Source: Odobenus rosmarus divergens
Taxonomy: Eukaryota; Chordata; Mammalia; Carnivora; Odobenidae
DNA: 64,000 nt
Direction of reading: 5' to 3'
Assembly (NCBI RefSeq): GCF_000321225.1
Contig: NW_004450944.1
Coordinates: 142,857 to 206,856 of the forward strand
The notes beneath the pieces are model-generated. The model searched no databases and was not told the DNA's origin. It saw only the letters and a list, made by a program, of their open reading frames with translations. Both the position numbers and the translations under genes were made by a program. This document shows positions 23,865 through 35,810 of the stretch, one piece after another. How positions within the stretch are numbered: position 1 is the first letter of the stretch; the number at the start of each line of letters is the position of its first letter.

Positions 23865-26084
23865 GTATCTTTTTGCTTTGAGTGTGTAACCTATTAGCCG
23901 TCCCAGAATCCTGATTCCTGGCAGTTTGTCACGAGAGGTGAGTACTCACTGGGTTGAAGAGGGAAGAGAACATTTTTCAGTGCATGTTGAAAATAACATC
24001 ATGTGATCTTCGTACCATCTGTTAATTTAAATTAAATATAATAATATTGCACTTCACCAAACTCCACAAGAGTTTATTTTCGTAATGTAGTCACCTACGT
24101 CTGTGCTAAGAAGCTGTGACTGTCAAGAGCGGCTTGTCCCTTCTCGGTGTTTTGCCTGAGGTCGGGTTCCCCTCCGCCCATCCCTGTGGGTTGCAGTCTA
24201 TTGTGCATAGAAGGTGGGATGCTGAGGAAACTATAGCTGGGTCACCCGGAGGGCCTGCCCGAAACCAACAGCAAATGCAGTGACTCTAATCAATCAAAGA
24301 ATGGGGCAAATGCCTCGGGAAATTTGAATGGCCTCCTAGGAAGTCAGAGGAGGGGCGTTAGCATCTGCCTGGGGAGACAAGGAAAGGCACCCTCAGTGAA
24401 GGTGCATTGGAACTTGTCAGTGAGAATGGCTAAATGTCCTTTTGTAACTTTTCCCAAATCTTCACCGACCCTTGATCTTCTCTCTAAAACCAGAAGAAAT
24501 TTCACTTTTGTAATTTTTTTCTCAGACATCAGTTGGCATGCTTTAATCTTTAAATCTGGGCATAATGTCTAATTATAACAAAAAGAAATTAAGGTGACTT
24601 CATAGAATTGCTGCAAAAGGCATCTGACCTCCTAGTAAAACTTAGAATCTCTTTGTTTCTAACTGGTATTGATAATGAGCATAAACATGTTGTGTTTGAC
24701 CTCTCTCTATCCTTCTCCCACTCCAACCGTAAGTAATGTGTTGCTGAAGGGTGGGGGTGAGGATGGGTGAGAAATATCATGTGTGAATAGATACAGTTCA
24801 TGAAAAATACCTTTCATTAAAATCCTGGTCACTGCATTGACTGATATTCTGTCTTTAGATTAAAAAAAAAAAATACATATGCCATGTGGCAACTTGGAAT
24901 TATCATAGAAATTAGTCATAGAAAAGAGCTATTAGGTCCCATCTGGTCCCTCCCTGGGGGCCAGGGCAGCATTATTCCCTTCTGCGTGCTCCCTCGCGCT
25001 TTGTCCAGGCCGGTAGCGCGTGTTTGGGAGATGGCATTCTTCGAAGTGATATCCACAGCACTCTAGACTTACTCTTAGAGCTGGTGTCAATTCAGCCTTC
25101 AGCATGCGGGTTTTTATTTCACAAATGCTTGAAAGAGGTTCTTGGCAGAAATGAGAACTATTCAGCAATTGGCTTGTCAGTTTGCATGTCAGCTAGGATG
25201 AGTTGGACACTCATCAGTCAAGTATGTTGGACCAAGGCAAGGGAAAATCATTTGCAAACAAGAAAATTCTGCTTTCTATAAGTCCATTGTGATTTTTGTC
25301 ACGTCACCTTCCCCACTTATCAAACTTCTCATTATAAAGTACATGCTTTGTTATTTTGTTCAACACTGCTTTCTCAAATAAGAATGAATATAGCATCAGA
25401 ATAATCAGGTTTAGGGAAAACAATATTGTTACAAGTTCAAAGGATAAGATTCAGTGTCACTTGAAAACTTTTCGACAAACCGCATTACACTAATGTAGAT
25501 GCCAGCCAGGGCTACTGATGCTAATGTGGGTGAGTAAATGCTGTATTCTTGTGACTCATAAAATAGCCAGGTTGACATCTCAGAGGACAACTTGGTATAG
25601 AAATTAAGAAAGGGAAAATAACAAAACCTATCATGTCAATATTATAAAAATTTAAGTATTTTTCTTTTATACCTTGAGAAGATTCAATTTATGCTGTACA
25701 AATAAATTACTTAAAACAAGAAATAAAATACTATCTATAATTTTTATAAAGATGTAATCAATAGGGAAAACTTTGCAATCATTGAACTACTCTATCATTT
25801 AATTTCTGCCTGCAAAAGTGCTAATATTGGCCAGAAACCAAAAATAATAAGAAAAGTTTAGAAAAGTAGAAAAAAAAAAGAGTTTTTTGGTACTTTTGTT
25901 CTTTAAAACATTACTAATTACTAATTTTTACACTTTTCAAATAATTGTGTAGCAGCTGATGTCTGGAATTTGCTGCTTAGTTGAGATAAGTCTTAGGTCT
26001 GAATTTTGAAAAACATTGAATAACCTACACGTCCTAATCACAGGTGTCTCCTTGCATTCTCATTTAGCAAACAGTGTGGACTCG

Positions 26085-26370
26085 TGAACCGCCAAGCCCA
26101 GCACCAGGAGCTTGGGATATACAGGGAGCAAGGCAAACGGGGTTTTTGTCCCTTACTTCACAGAGAAGACACACAAACTAATACCATTGTATAAAGCAAC
26201 TAAATAGAGGGTGTGGGTAAAACAGGGCCAGGGAAAAGGCTATCTGCAGAGAAAGCATGTAGGCTGAGGTTGGAGGGATGACAGGGAAGCTGTCCCCAGG
26301 AGGAAGGTTGGCATTCCAGGCAGAGGGCACCATAGCAAGCACAGGACTCCAAGTGTTCTCAGGTGGTAGA
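26085..26370 (-). mobile_element. L2 LINE fragment, antisense
   Basis: 'gcttgggatatacagggag', 'gtataaagcaactaaataga', 'gaggaaggttggcattcc' and 'ggcagagggcaccatagcaag' follow the antisense L2 3' region pattern (animal totals, intervals and 'attccaggcagagg' hallmark). Confidence 0.65.
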
Positions 26371-29300
26371 GTTGGGCTTTTTAGCATTTAATGCATGGTC
26401 AGGCCCCTCAGAGTATAGACAGACACAAGACCAAGCCTCCAGCAGAGGTGGTTTTCTGCGTGATGCCTGAAGCACCTGAGCCTCCTCAACCCTGTCACCT
26501 CATGGCCCACCTTGAGAGTTCTAAAATTAGCACAGCATCAAGGCTGCCTGATGCCAGGGGCAACCACCCCAAGCCCCTGTAAGTCCCCCCAAGGGCTGAG
26601 AAGATCAGTAATACTTTGGACACATCTAAAATCAGGGCTGGGACCAAAGGGTCCCAGAAGAGAATGAAAATGTGGGCCCCTCATTCAAAAAGCAAGGAAA
26701 GTGTCTTCAAACATGCTATAATATGAAGCTTTTTCCATTCTTTTGTGCTTTTTCTCTTGACTTGCCATGGTGTTTTTTATTTGCTATTTAATGTCACTTT
26801 AAATCAAGAAATATTAAAAATTTAGATTATTAGCATTAGTTTTATATTGTCTTTATATTGTTTAATAGGCAAATATAAAGCATTTAACTCATATGGAATC
26901 ACCACGATGACACAGCTCATATTTTGTAACTCGTACGTGGATATATTCTGTTCTTAACAGCGCAAACACTGCACAAAACTAACTTACCTATTTTTAGCTC
27001 ATTCTTCATACGGACATATTGTACCAGCACTCTTCCTTCAGTTCACTGATGAGTGAGGAAGGACTGACAGGAAAAGGAACTTTGAGTCCCCCTGTTTTTC
27101 CCTCTCCTTCTCTGTCATCATTTTCAGAGTAAATTGTTGGCTAACACAGGGAAGTAACACAACTAAGGATATATAGGATTTCTTGGTTATTCTTGTTTCT
27201 TAGGACAGCACTGCTTTTTTTCTGTGCTCAAAGCAAGTTCTGGTTCAGGTGGAGAGTATGGCCTCTTAGGATAGTCCACTTGCCCGCCTACTCAGTCTTG
27301 TGCTAACACGTTTCCCCGTGTGCTCTCTCTGAGTGTCTCTGATCTTCCAGGAGTTGTGGCTCCACCATAGTCCTGCTCCTGGGGCACTGCTAAGGCTTAT
27401 GTGCAAGGAACCAGCAGAGCACATGTTATGTGCATTTCCTCTGCCCACGTGCATGTTCCATTGTCTCATCAGACTTCAAGTGCAAAACACAGGATCAAAG
27501 ATAAAATTATTAAGAACTTCAAGAGAGCAACAGCAGAGTATCAAACCAAGCAGAGCCTGTTGTAAGCATTGTGCAGCTGCTCAGGTCACATGCCCATGAA
27601 GCCCTCCCTGGAACCCATTCCAAACCCTCCCCCTACCCCCAGTATGAGCTGGGAAATTCTCTTCCTGGGTATTTATTAGATTTCATTCCCTTCCTAAAGC
27701 CTGACAGTATATCCCCTGGCAACATTTTATTGGCATATGAAACAAGACCCAATAAGGAATGAAGCAGCTTGCATGCATGGCCCTAGAAGACACAATTCAT
27801 ATAAGAGACCACATTTCTGAGAAAGCATTGCTACTACCTGTTGCCCCGAGATATTAGGTATAGTAATGAGTGCTGACAAAGAATGGGAAATTTCTTTGTC
27901 AACACCAGCCATTTTATATGGGCAACTGTGTCCCTATTTTTTTTCTTAATATTAAGGTTACAGTTGTTAAGTAGAACATTGCCAAACTCTTCATGGCATC
28001 CAAATGTCACTCAGGTATCAGAATGACTGTTGTATGAACAAAGGACACGTTGTTTAGTTCAGACCTTCTTTCAATCCTTTAGAGAGGGAGTACTTGTTTT
28101 TTTGTATTGACCATAGATAGCCAAACATTGAGCCTGATGACAAATGAAGAAAAGAGCCAAAGGAGTTACTTTGCATCTCTTGTGACCTCCCCACCTAATG
28201 ACTGACACTTCAGTGCCCTAAAATAGTGTCAGTTGCGATTCAGTATTTAACCAGGAGTAGAAGTGTGAACAGTAAACGTATCAAGTTTGTCCAGTAATGT
28301 TCAAGAAAATACATTTCTTATGAAACAGAGGAGTGAGCACATTGTTAGAATGGATTTGCCTCCCTGGGATCTTTTTGAGCAGTAAATCCAGCTTAGAATC
28401 AATATCAAAGGAGTTCCTGTTTGGGGTACCCTTGGCTAAGTGATCAAACAGTTGGAACTGTGTGGTGAAGCCTCACAGAAGACTGAAGAATATACCATTG
28501 TCGTACATGATCCAAAAAAAGTGAACACAGTAGGGATGTGTTTGGAAAGCACCCTCAGTAACAGTTCAGCCCAGCCCCTTTGTCCTTCCTGGGTTTTCTG
28601 GTAACTTCCTCAGCAGGCTAAATCTGTCAAGTGGAGCGCTTGTCCCGTGGCCACTGCTCTTCTGAGTGATGAGGGCCAACTCACCCGCCATCTGCTTTTT
28701 CTGTCCCTCGTGGGCAGTCAGGGCGCCTCTTCCCGTGCCTAGAGTGTTGTAAATGGGAAGCTTGCCACATGTTATGTTTACAGTTCCCAAGCCAACTAAA
28801 GATTCCAAAATCAAACCATGCTCGGCTGGTGGAAGTTCCCCAGATCGTCAGAGCCAGGGCTCTCTCGTTCTCCTCAGCTAACTTGTTTCAGGGAAAAGGT
28901 TGCCACACGATGTGCAGCACGCCCGTTAGGAGGAGCTCACCCTGAATCAAACAGATGGTGGCTTTTTAAAATCAACGTCCACTTCAATAGAACAATAGCC
29001 ACAGTGGCATTTACCGTCTCTCCTCTCTGGAACTATCAGCATTTGATGGAGAGAACTGGGCTTCCTAAGAAAAAGTAATTTTGTACCTCCTTCTTAAGTG
29101 AAATTTGGTTTCATTTTCAATTAAAGGATATAGTTGATAATACTCTAGCTTCTCTCTTAGACTCATGACTTCCTAATATCATTGCTAAGTTTTGGTCTCA
29201 ATTTATACACCTTCAAAAGTGGCCTCTCTCCCTAAAGCTGTAACAATTCTGTTACTAACTTTTCCATTAGGATCTTTGTTTTGTTTTGTTTTCCTGGGAA

Positions 29301-29394
29301 GATCTTTAATTTCCTCCATTTGTTTCTATACGCTAAAGAAAAGTATATGAAAAGGAGTCAGATAGTACCATCTAGTATATTTTACCATGCAGAA

Positions 29395-29690
29395 CCAGTA
29401 TGCATTTATCAACATTGACTGTGTCCCTGCCTTGTGCTAGGCACTGTCATGGCCCCTGGGAGTAGAAATATGAATAAAATATTCCAAGTGATGGGAGAGT
29501 GTTTGCTCATGGACCGAGCTCTAAAAATGCACATCACATTTGAGAACCCCAGAAGCTTCCACACGGCAGAGTGGAAGCATACACATGCACACACAGTGAG
29601 GATGGAGGTGATGGGGGCATTGAAGGGGCAGTGGGAGGAGTTCTGAGAGAAGGTGAGGGCCTGGCAGGAGGATAGATTGGATCCCTATGT
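29395..29690 (-). mobile_element. L2 LINE fragment, antisense (probable)
   Basis: Begins 'tatgcatttatcaacattg', then 'ccttgtgctaggcactgtc' and 'gggagtagaaatatgaataa', the antisense L2 terminus. The right part is too diverged for clear edges. Confidence 0.55.
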
Positions 29691-29798
29691 AAAACAGGTA
29701 AACTAATTCAGCATGGGGCCTGCTAGATTTGCTGGGGTGTGGAGGGTAAAGAGAAGACCGTCACAGTCAAGGACAGACCTTAACAGGGCATCACATTT

Positions 29799-29862
29799 GA
29801 GGAGGAGGCTTGGGAGGAGGAGGTGGAGGTAGAGAGGGAGGCAGAGGAAAAGGAGAGAATAG
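29799..29862 (+). repeat. Purine-rich GGA-type tract
   Basis: A degenerate (GGA)n/(GAG)n run, almost free of pyrimidines. Confidence 0.75.
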
Positions 29863-31234
29863 TGTTACAGAAAATCGAGGAGCAGAGAAAGAAGGGTTAC
29901 CTTCAGCAGAGCAGTCAAGCAGGACACACCCTCCTGAAGGGTCTTATCCATAGCTGATTCTAGCAGTCTCATGTCTTCACCCGGAGCATTGGGTGTGATA
30001 CGACCTAGAACAGAATAACTTCAAGGAAAGAAGCAAACATGTCAGATAAAGCGCACTGAAAAGAAAGAAGACACTCTGGGTGGGAGGGAAGTGCTTGAGA
30101 ACAGGAAGAGCATGCGAGGCAGCCAGATTTAAGAGCAGCCACCAGAATGGAGTCATGCTCCAGGTGGGAGGGCATGAATACTGCTTTCCCAATCCACACT
30201 TCTAAACAGGCCCAAAGGCAAAATGTCATTGTGACAGGGATTTGCACCACCCAATATCCGCTCCACCGTACATTCTACTGAAGGGAACAAGCTTTTGATA
30301 AATTTTTGGCAGGCAAACAATATCCTCTTCTCAGAAGACAGTGGAAGCAAACGAGGGGAACTATTATTTTGGATGTATTCCTTAGCAATTTGAAAGATGG
30401 GATTTGTGACTTCGAATGTTGCAGAAGGTAATGACTTTGTACTAGAGCTCATGTAAGAACAGGAGGAGAGCAAGTAGACCTGTACCGTGACACTTGGGAA
30501 GCACGTTTCAAAAAGTAGAGTTCAGATCAAGGAATGGCACCTTCCCGTGGGTGGGTCAAGACTATAAAAGGGAATAAGAAATGGGAGATTTTTTTATTAT
30601 AAAATTCAAACTGTCTCTGAAGGAGAAGGGGAGGCCTAGAAGAGTAGTCAGTGTAGCTGCCCTGTGTGGGTTCCAATGAGTGCATATTTAACATGGCTGC
30701 ATCAAGACTGAGAGAGGAGCTCCACGCCGCCCTGGCAGAAGGCTGCGATGTTAACCTTTACCCCACCTGTCCTCCATCTTCTTCATATGGGAAGGGACAG
30801 AAAAGTGTCTGAAAAGTGTGTGAATGAAAACTCAGATCACTGAGAACACAATAAGAAGGGGAAAAAAAAGGGAAAAGAACTGGGCCCTAAAAGTAAGGTC
30901 CAGCCTTCAAGGCCAGTATATGTCTAGTTGTAGAACAAATTTCCAACAGTGGTCTTAGATCCATGAGAACTATTTTTGTTTTGTTTTGTTTTTTTTTTTT
31001 TTTAGAAATCAAGTAAAATAAAGGATGCACCCAGAACTGAAAACAGGAAAATATTTTCCTTATTTTCAAATAGAATTTTAAGGATGAATTTTGAAATATT
31101 GCATGGACCCCTTGTAAAATTGTTAGACTAGATTATTAAATAGCTTGTGAGCCTTCAAAAAAGAATGAGTGTACAAAGAACAAAATATCCCAAACACACT
31201 CATTGTGTTTGATAAAATTACTATTTTCAGAGAT

Positions 31235-31452
31235 TAGAGAAAGCTTTTTTTTTTTTTAAAGATTTTATTTATTTGAGAGAGAGAGACAGAGAGTGAGAGA
31301 GAGCACAAGCCAGGAGGAGAGGGAGAAGCAGACTCCCCACTGAGCGGGGAGCCTGACAGGGGGCTTGATCCCAGGACCCTGGGATCATGACCTGAGCCAA
31401 AGGCAGACACTTAACCAACTGAGCCACCCAGGTGCCCCTAGAGAAAGCTTTT
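31235..31452 (-). mobile_element. CAN-SINE, antisense, with 14-bp target-site duplication
   Basis: The body runs about 31249-31438: poly-T, 'aaagattttatttatttgag', a GA-rich middle, 'gggatcatgacctgagcc' and the head ending 'ggtgcccc'. TAGAGAAAGCTTTT flanks it perfectly at 31235-31248 and 31439-31452. Confidence 0.97.
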
Positions 31453-32314
31453 AAATATAAAATATTAATTTTGGTAAAACACAAGATAAAGTATCACAGT
31501 CATCTGGCAAATAAGAGAGAGAAATATGGGTCCAGGGGAGTTGGGTGACTTTACTCTGGCCAAACATACAATGCATTAATTCATGGGCCACCAGTCACCT
31601 GGGGCCTCTGTGTCTCTGGTACTGTATGTGCACCACAGCTTTGCCCAACCCCTCTGCCATGCAACAACTTTTTTTTATCAGCGACTCTCACCAAGGTCTA
31701 GAACACATGTTTATCAAAATACCATTTGTCAGGAAGCTAAGAGGGTTAACTCAATTGACACAAGGCAAAATCAGAAAATAGGATTACATCAACAGATGAG
31801 ACTTTTAGACCCAAACCAACAAGGTGAGATTAGCAGGGTAGGCTAATGCCATGCGCCTGGGTTAGAGGATCAGCGGTGTGTGTACAGGATGGGGATGATG
31901 GGGTGTGACAGCAATCCCTGGGAAATGTCTGAGCATTCTGGTTAAGCACAGACTTCAGATGAGACACCAGAGGTGATGCGGCGGCCTACCAGGGTTCTCT
32001 CAGACCACAGTCTGAGACGCCTGAGGTCCGGGTCACAGAAAGAAAGGCATGGTGTCTCTGCTCCTGCTGCTTCAGATTGCACTGTGACCATGGCGTGGTG
32101 CTGCTCCACCACTGGGGCCCACACTGTGAGGAGAGACCTTGACCAACCTGGAGCATGTCCACATAGTGACCACTGCACCTAGAGGTCTTAGGAAGCCATT
32201 AAAACCAAGAAGGAGTTGTTTCAGGAGCCTGGGGGTTTCTTAAAAAGGAGATGAGGCTACAGAACTGGGACCAATAAACAGAGGCAACCAGGAAGCAGCT
32301 TTTAGCTCAAAGTC

Positions 32315-32432
32315 AAAGCCAATGTTCAAAAACAGAGCCGACAAACCAGCTGCCTGCAGGCTGAATCCAGCCCCCAGATGGGTTTTGTTTCAACTGCAGT
32401 TGGCCTCCAGTATTACTCATAAAGATTGAGTT
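32315..32432 (-). mobile_element. Possible hAT-type (MER) fragment, antisense
   Basis: The segment 'gacaaaccagctgcctgc', 'aggctgaatccagcccc', 'gggttttgtttcaac' resembles the other end of the hAT-Charlie-type repeat seen at 18923. Similarity is weak. Confidence 0.4.
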
Positions 32433-34339
32433 TGTCAGCCTCATTGAAAAATCAGGAGATTTTGCATTTTCAGAAATTTAGATTTCTCACTTTTCTTCAA
32501 GAATCAGATTCTGACCCCACTGGGTCCCCGTTGTGGCTGGCAGCAATCAGCCTCCTTACAGGCTGTGTGCTCCCGCATCACCACAGCTCGCCCAGTCCAC
32601 GGCCTGCCCAGCGCTGAGGCCTTGTGCCAGGCAGCACCGGCACAGCACCGCCCCCCCACCCCACCCCAGCTGGCCTCCCTCTTTGGGATGGTGAGAAGGT
32701 TAATGGGCCAAGCAGGTAACATGGTGCCTGGTGTTTGGTGAGGAATCTGTGTCACCCTCGTGGTTTTTATCACATCACCAGCTTGGAGTTTTAAACCTCT
32801 ATTGTCGGAACTGGAACCACCCAGCTGTGGACTTAGGTCTCTGGAAATACTTCCTTTTTCCCATCACAGGTGTTAAAGGCTGGAGACTGTCTTCCCTCAG
32901 TGACATGTGACAGGCCCTCCTCTTGTGAAGGTTTGGCTCCCTGGGGTTGAGGCTGCCCTCCGCCCTCGGTGCCTGATGGGGCCTGCGAGAAGCACATGGT
33001 GTGGGGAAAGTCTTCAAGAAGTGGGACGAAGAAACCATTTTGCCCTTCTTTGATGTAAAGTGAATTATCACTATGAGACAAAAGACCATCCCTTCCAGAA
33101 AAGTTAGTATAAATCTCACAATCTGTGCGGAAACTGGGCTGGTGGCGGCGTGTTTAGGGAAATAGCAAGGCGGCGTTCTGCTCTGCCCCTCTCAGGTCCG
33201 TGGCTGTGGGGTCACTGTGTCTCAGAGCCAGTTCTTCACAGGCCTATGCTCCTTCCCACGGCGGGACCTTTGGGTATGGTGAGCTCTGCTGATCCCGGAC
33301 ACTCCCGTTGCATCTCTCCTGTGACACAGATCACTCACACCCCCACAGCCACCTAGCCCTCTGACACTCTCTTTGCCAGACGGGGCCTCCCTGTATCCTC
33401 TTCTGTCTCCTGATTATACTACTAGCTGCCCAACAGGGGCCTTGTCTCCATTTGGTTGATATCCCTGTCTCGTATACCTCCTAGTCCATTATGAATATAA
33501 GTGTGTGTGTGGGGGGGATTGATTTGCTTAAAAAAATTTTTTTTTTGGTAAACAGACTTGGAGACAAAAGCAAGTCATTATTTTACAAAACTGAATTTTT
33601 TCAAAATTGAAAACCTCATTTATCCAAGAAATATGGCTTACAAAGAGAGTATGTATCTATGTAGGTATATATAGATATATTCTCAAAATCCCTTTTATTC
33701 CACTTCTGCATGTTTAAGTTTATACCTGGCTCCCTAACATTCAGAAGAACACCTGGCACATGGCGGGTACTCAGTAACTAGTTTTTGAGTGAACTATATT
33801 GGCAAAAATACGTACATGATGGTATTCAGGAGAAAAGAAGTGTTAGAGTTTTTACTGAAAAATTGGATTCCGTGTGTATTTTTCTTTATATTGAATGATA
33901 GTGTTTTGTACATATTTTCTATTCCATTGCATTCAAAATAATAATCGAATCATCACCACCCCAAAAAGGTATTGAAGGACATTCGTGTGGAAATCCTGAC
34001 AATTAGAATGGTGACTTTATAATTGGTCTTGAAATTAATGGAATCTTCCGGAGCCATGAAAAGTAAAGTCTATTCAATTATCCTGTTTTCCTAGAGTGAT
34101 AAATTTATTTAGTTAGTTTTTGAGAGAGAGATTGAATTCAAAGAGTGTTGAAGTCAGAAAATTTACAGACAAGAAGGAAGTGAAAAGGAAACAATGTTGA
34201 CAGGAAAGCCATGGGCTCCCAGGAGAGGCGTGCTCCTCCAGTCCCAGGAAGAAAGAAGCGTCTGGAAAGGCCTTAAATAATGTTGGTGTCAGAGTCGATT
34301 TCCAAATCCTAGGGATGTAGTTGTTGGGTTTTGGTTGTG

Positions 34340-34620
34340 GTTTTTTTTTTACATTCTTAATTGTATGTAAATTTTATACACGTAAATAAAACGCCTGCAA
34401 TGCCTAAGGGAAGCTCTCCGCATGTCTGAGACCTGGAGCAGGCTGGGCCCTGGCTGCACATGCAAATACTGACAGCTGAAGTCACTTGTTGGAAAGTCCG
34501 CAAACTCCGGTTACAGCTGCATTTGTCAGTAGCTTTAAGGGAAGTGTAATCAGCCAGAGAGATTAATTTGCATCTCAATTAGAAAAGAGTCGGGAGGAAG
34601 CACTAAGGTCTGGTGCTGGA
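34340..34620. promoter_or_regulatory. Candidate enhancer-like island with two inverted POU octamers
   Basis: A repeat-free stretch with ATGCAAAT (34460-34467) and its exact reverse ATTTGCAT (34566-34573). Between them lie TGACAG (34470-34475), overlapping CAGCTG (34473-34478), a second CAGCTG (34514-34519) and GATTAATT at 34561. This combination of POU, TALE-homeodomain, E-box and homeodomain cores is common in neural enhancers. Function here is inference. Confidence 0.35.
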
Positions 34621-35559
34621 AGGTTGTGGAAGAAATCTCACCAAGCACAAAAGCCTCCCTCGCTCTGTCCTCCAGCTGAGTGGAGGACAATATCTGAGGT
34701 TTCGTTTCCATAGGGACCAGAAGCCTGCTGGGCCCCAGAAGAATCTCGGGTTTGCACCGTAATCATTTGGTCATGATGACACAAATTCCACTGTTGTTCC
34801 CAAATACATTTTGCTATTAGAAAGCTGTTAGAAAAGTGGAAATGGTCATCATGTCAAATGCATGCGAGAGGGTATTTGCTGACCCTACGTACCTTTTTCA
34901 TAGTGCTGCTGCGATTTCTAGGCATTTAACATTTGTTCATGTCTGAATATTCAAAGAGGGAAAGGTCATTCCATAAATGACAATATTTCTTTAGCATTCA
35001 GATGGCTACTTTGGGGATGGCACAGCTTCAAAGGGAGCCCATTATTCCTGATTCTCCCACACTCTTCAGTAGTAGGCAAACAAGATTATGAATTTAAAAC
35101 CACAGGCGAGAGAGAAACATGGAGTCTTTGGGCCACGGAGCCCAGAAAAACTTCTGAAAATTAACAGCCCTTTTTATAATCCTGGCAAAACTGTGAAAAG
35201 AGGTATCCCTAACCTGAACTTTAAAGAGCACATCGCAGTATTAATTTAAAAATTTTCCCTCAAATATTATCTAGCGGTCATTTTCACAGGCTTCGATGTT
35301 TACACCAAACAGGTCCTTTGTTTTCAGAGAAGCTCATCATATTTTCAAAATTCTGTACTTGAATCTAGTGAGAGCTGAGACTGACTGAACCATTTATTCA
35401 TGCCAAGTTACTCTGCCATAACCAGAAAGGGTTCACCCTTGGCATTTTTGGAGGAAGACTTTTATTTTTAGTTTATTTTGTTCTCTCTCAAATAGTTAAT
35501 TCATTGGCTCCAGCTTCAAAGTGAGAAAACAAAAAAGAGTGAGAAAAAACTGAATCCTA

Positions 35560-35810
35560 CATTACAAACTGTTGAATGAAACTGAATTCTTTAAAAAAAA
35601 ATCAGGGTTTTAAATTAATCTTCCCATTCTGGAAAGGGGAAAGAAACAAGTTTCCTAAGGACAGTCTCTTCCAGTGCCCACAGACTGAAGTAACACATTG
35701 CAGCGAGACATCAGAACCTCTTAATCCAACATTAATCAAATTTCAGTTTACTAATTATCAGTCCCATTTTGAAAGGAGCATAATGCCATAAACAGCATCC
35801 GCAGAACATT
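35560..35810. promoter_or_regulatory. Candidate regulatory island with clustered TAATC/TAAT sites
   Basis: No repeat was recognised. TTAATCC (35721-35727), TTAATC (35732-35737) and TAATTA (35752-35757) sit within 37 bp, a layout suited to OTX/PITX-type and other homeodomain proteins. The 71-aa frame across the block has no recognisable domain. Confidence 0.25.
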
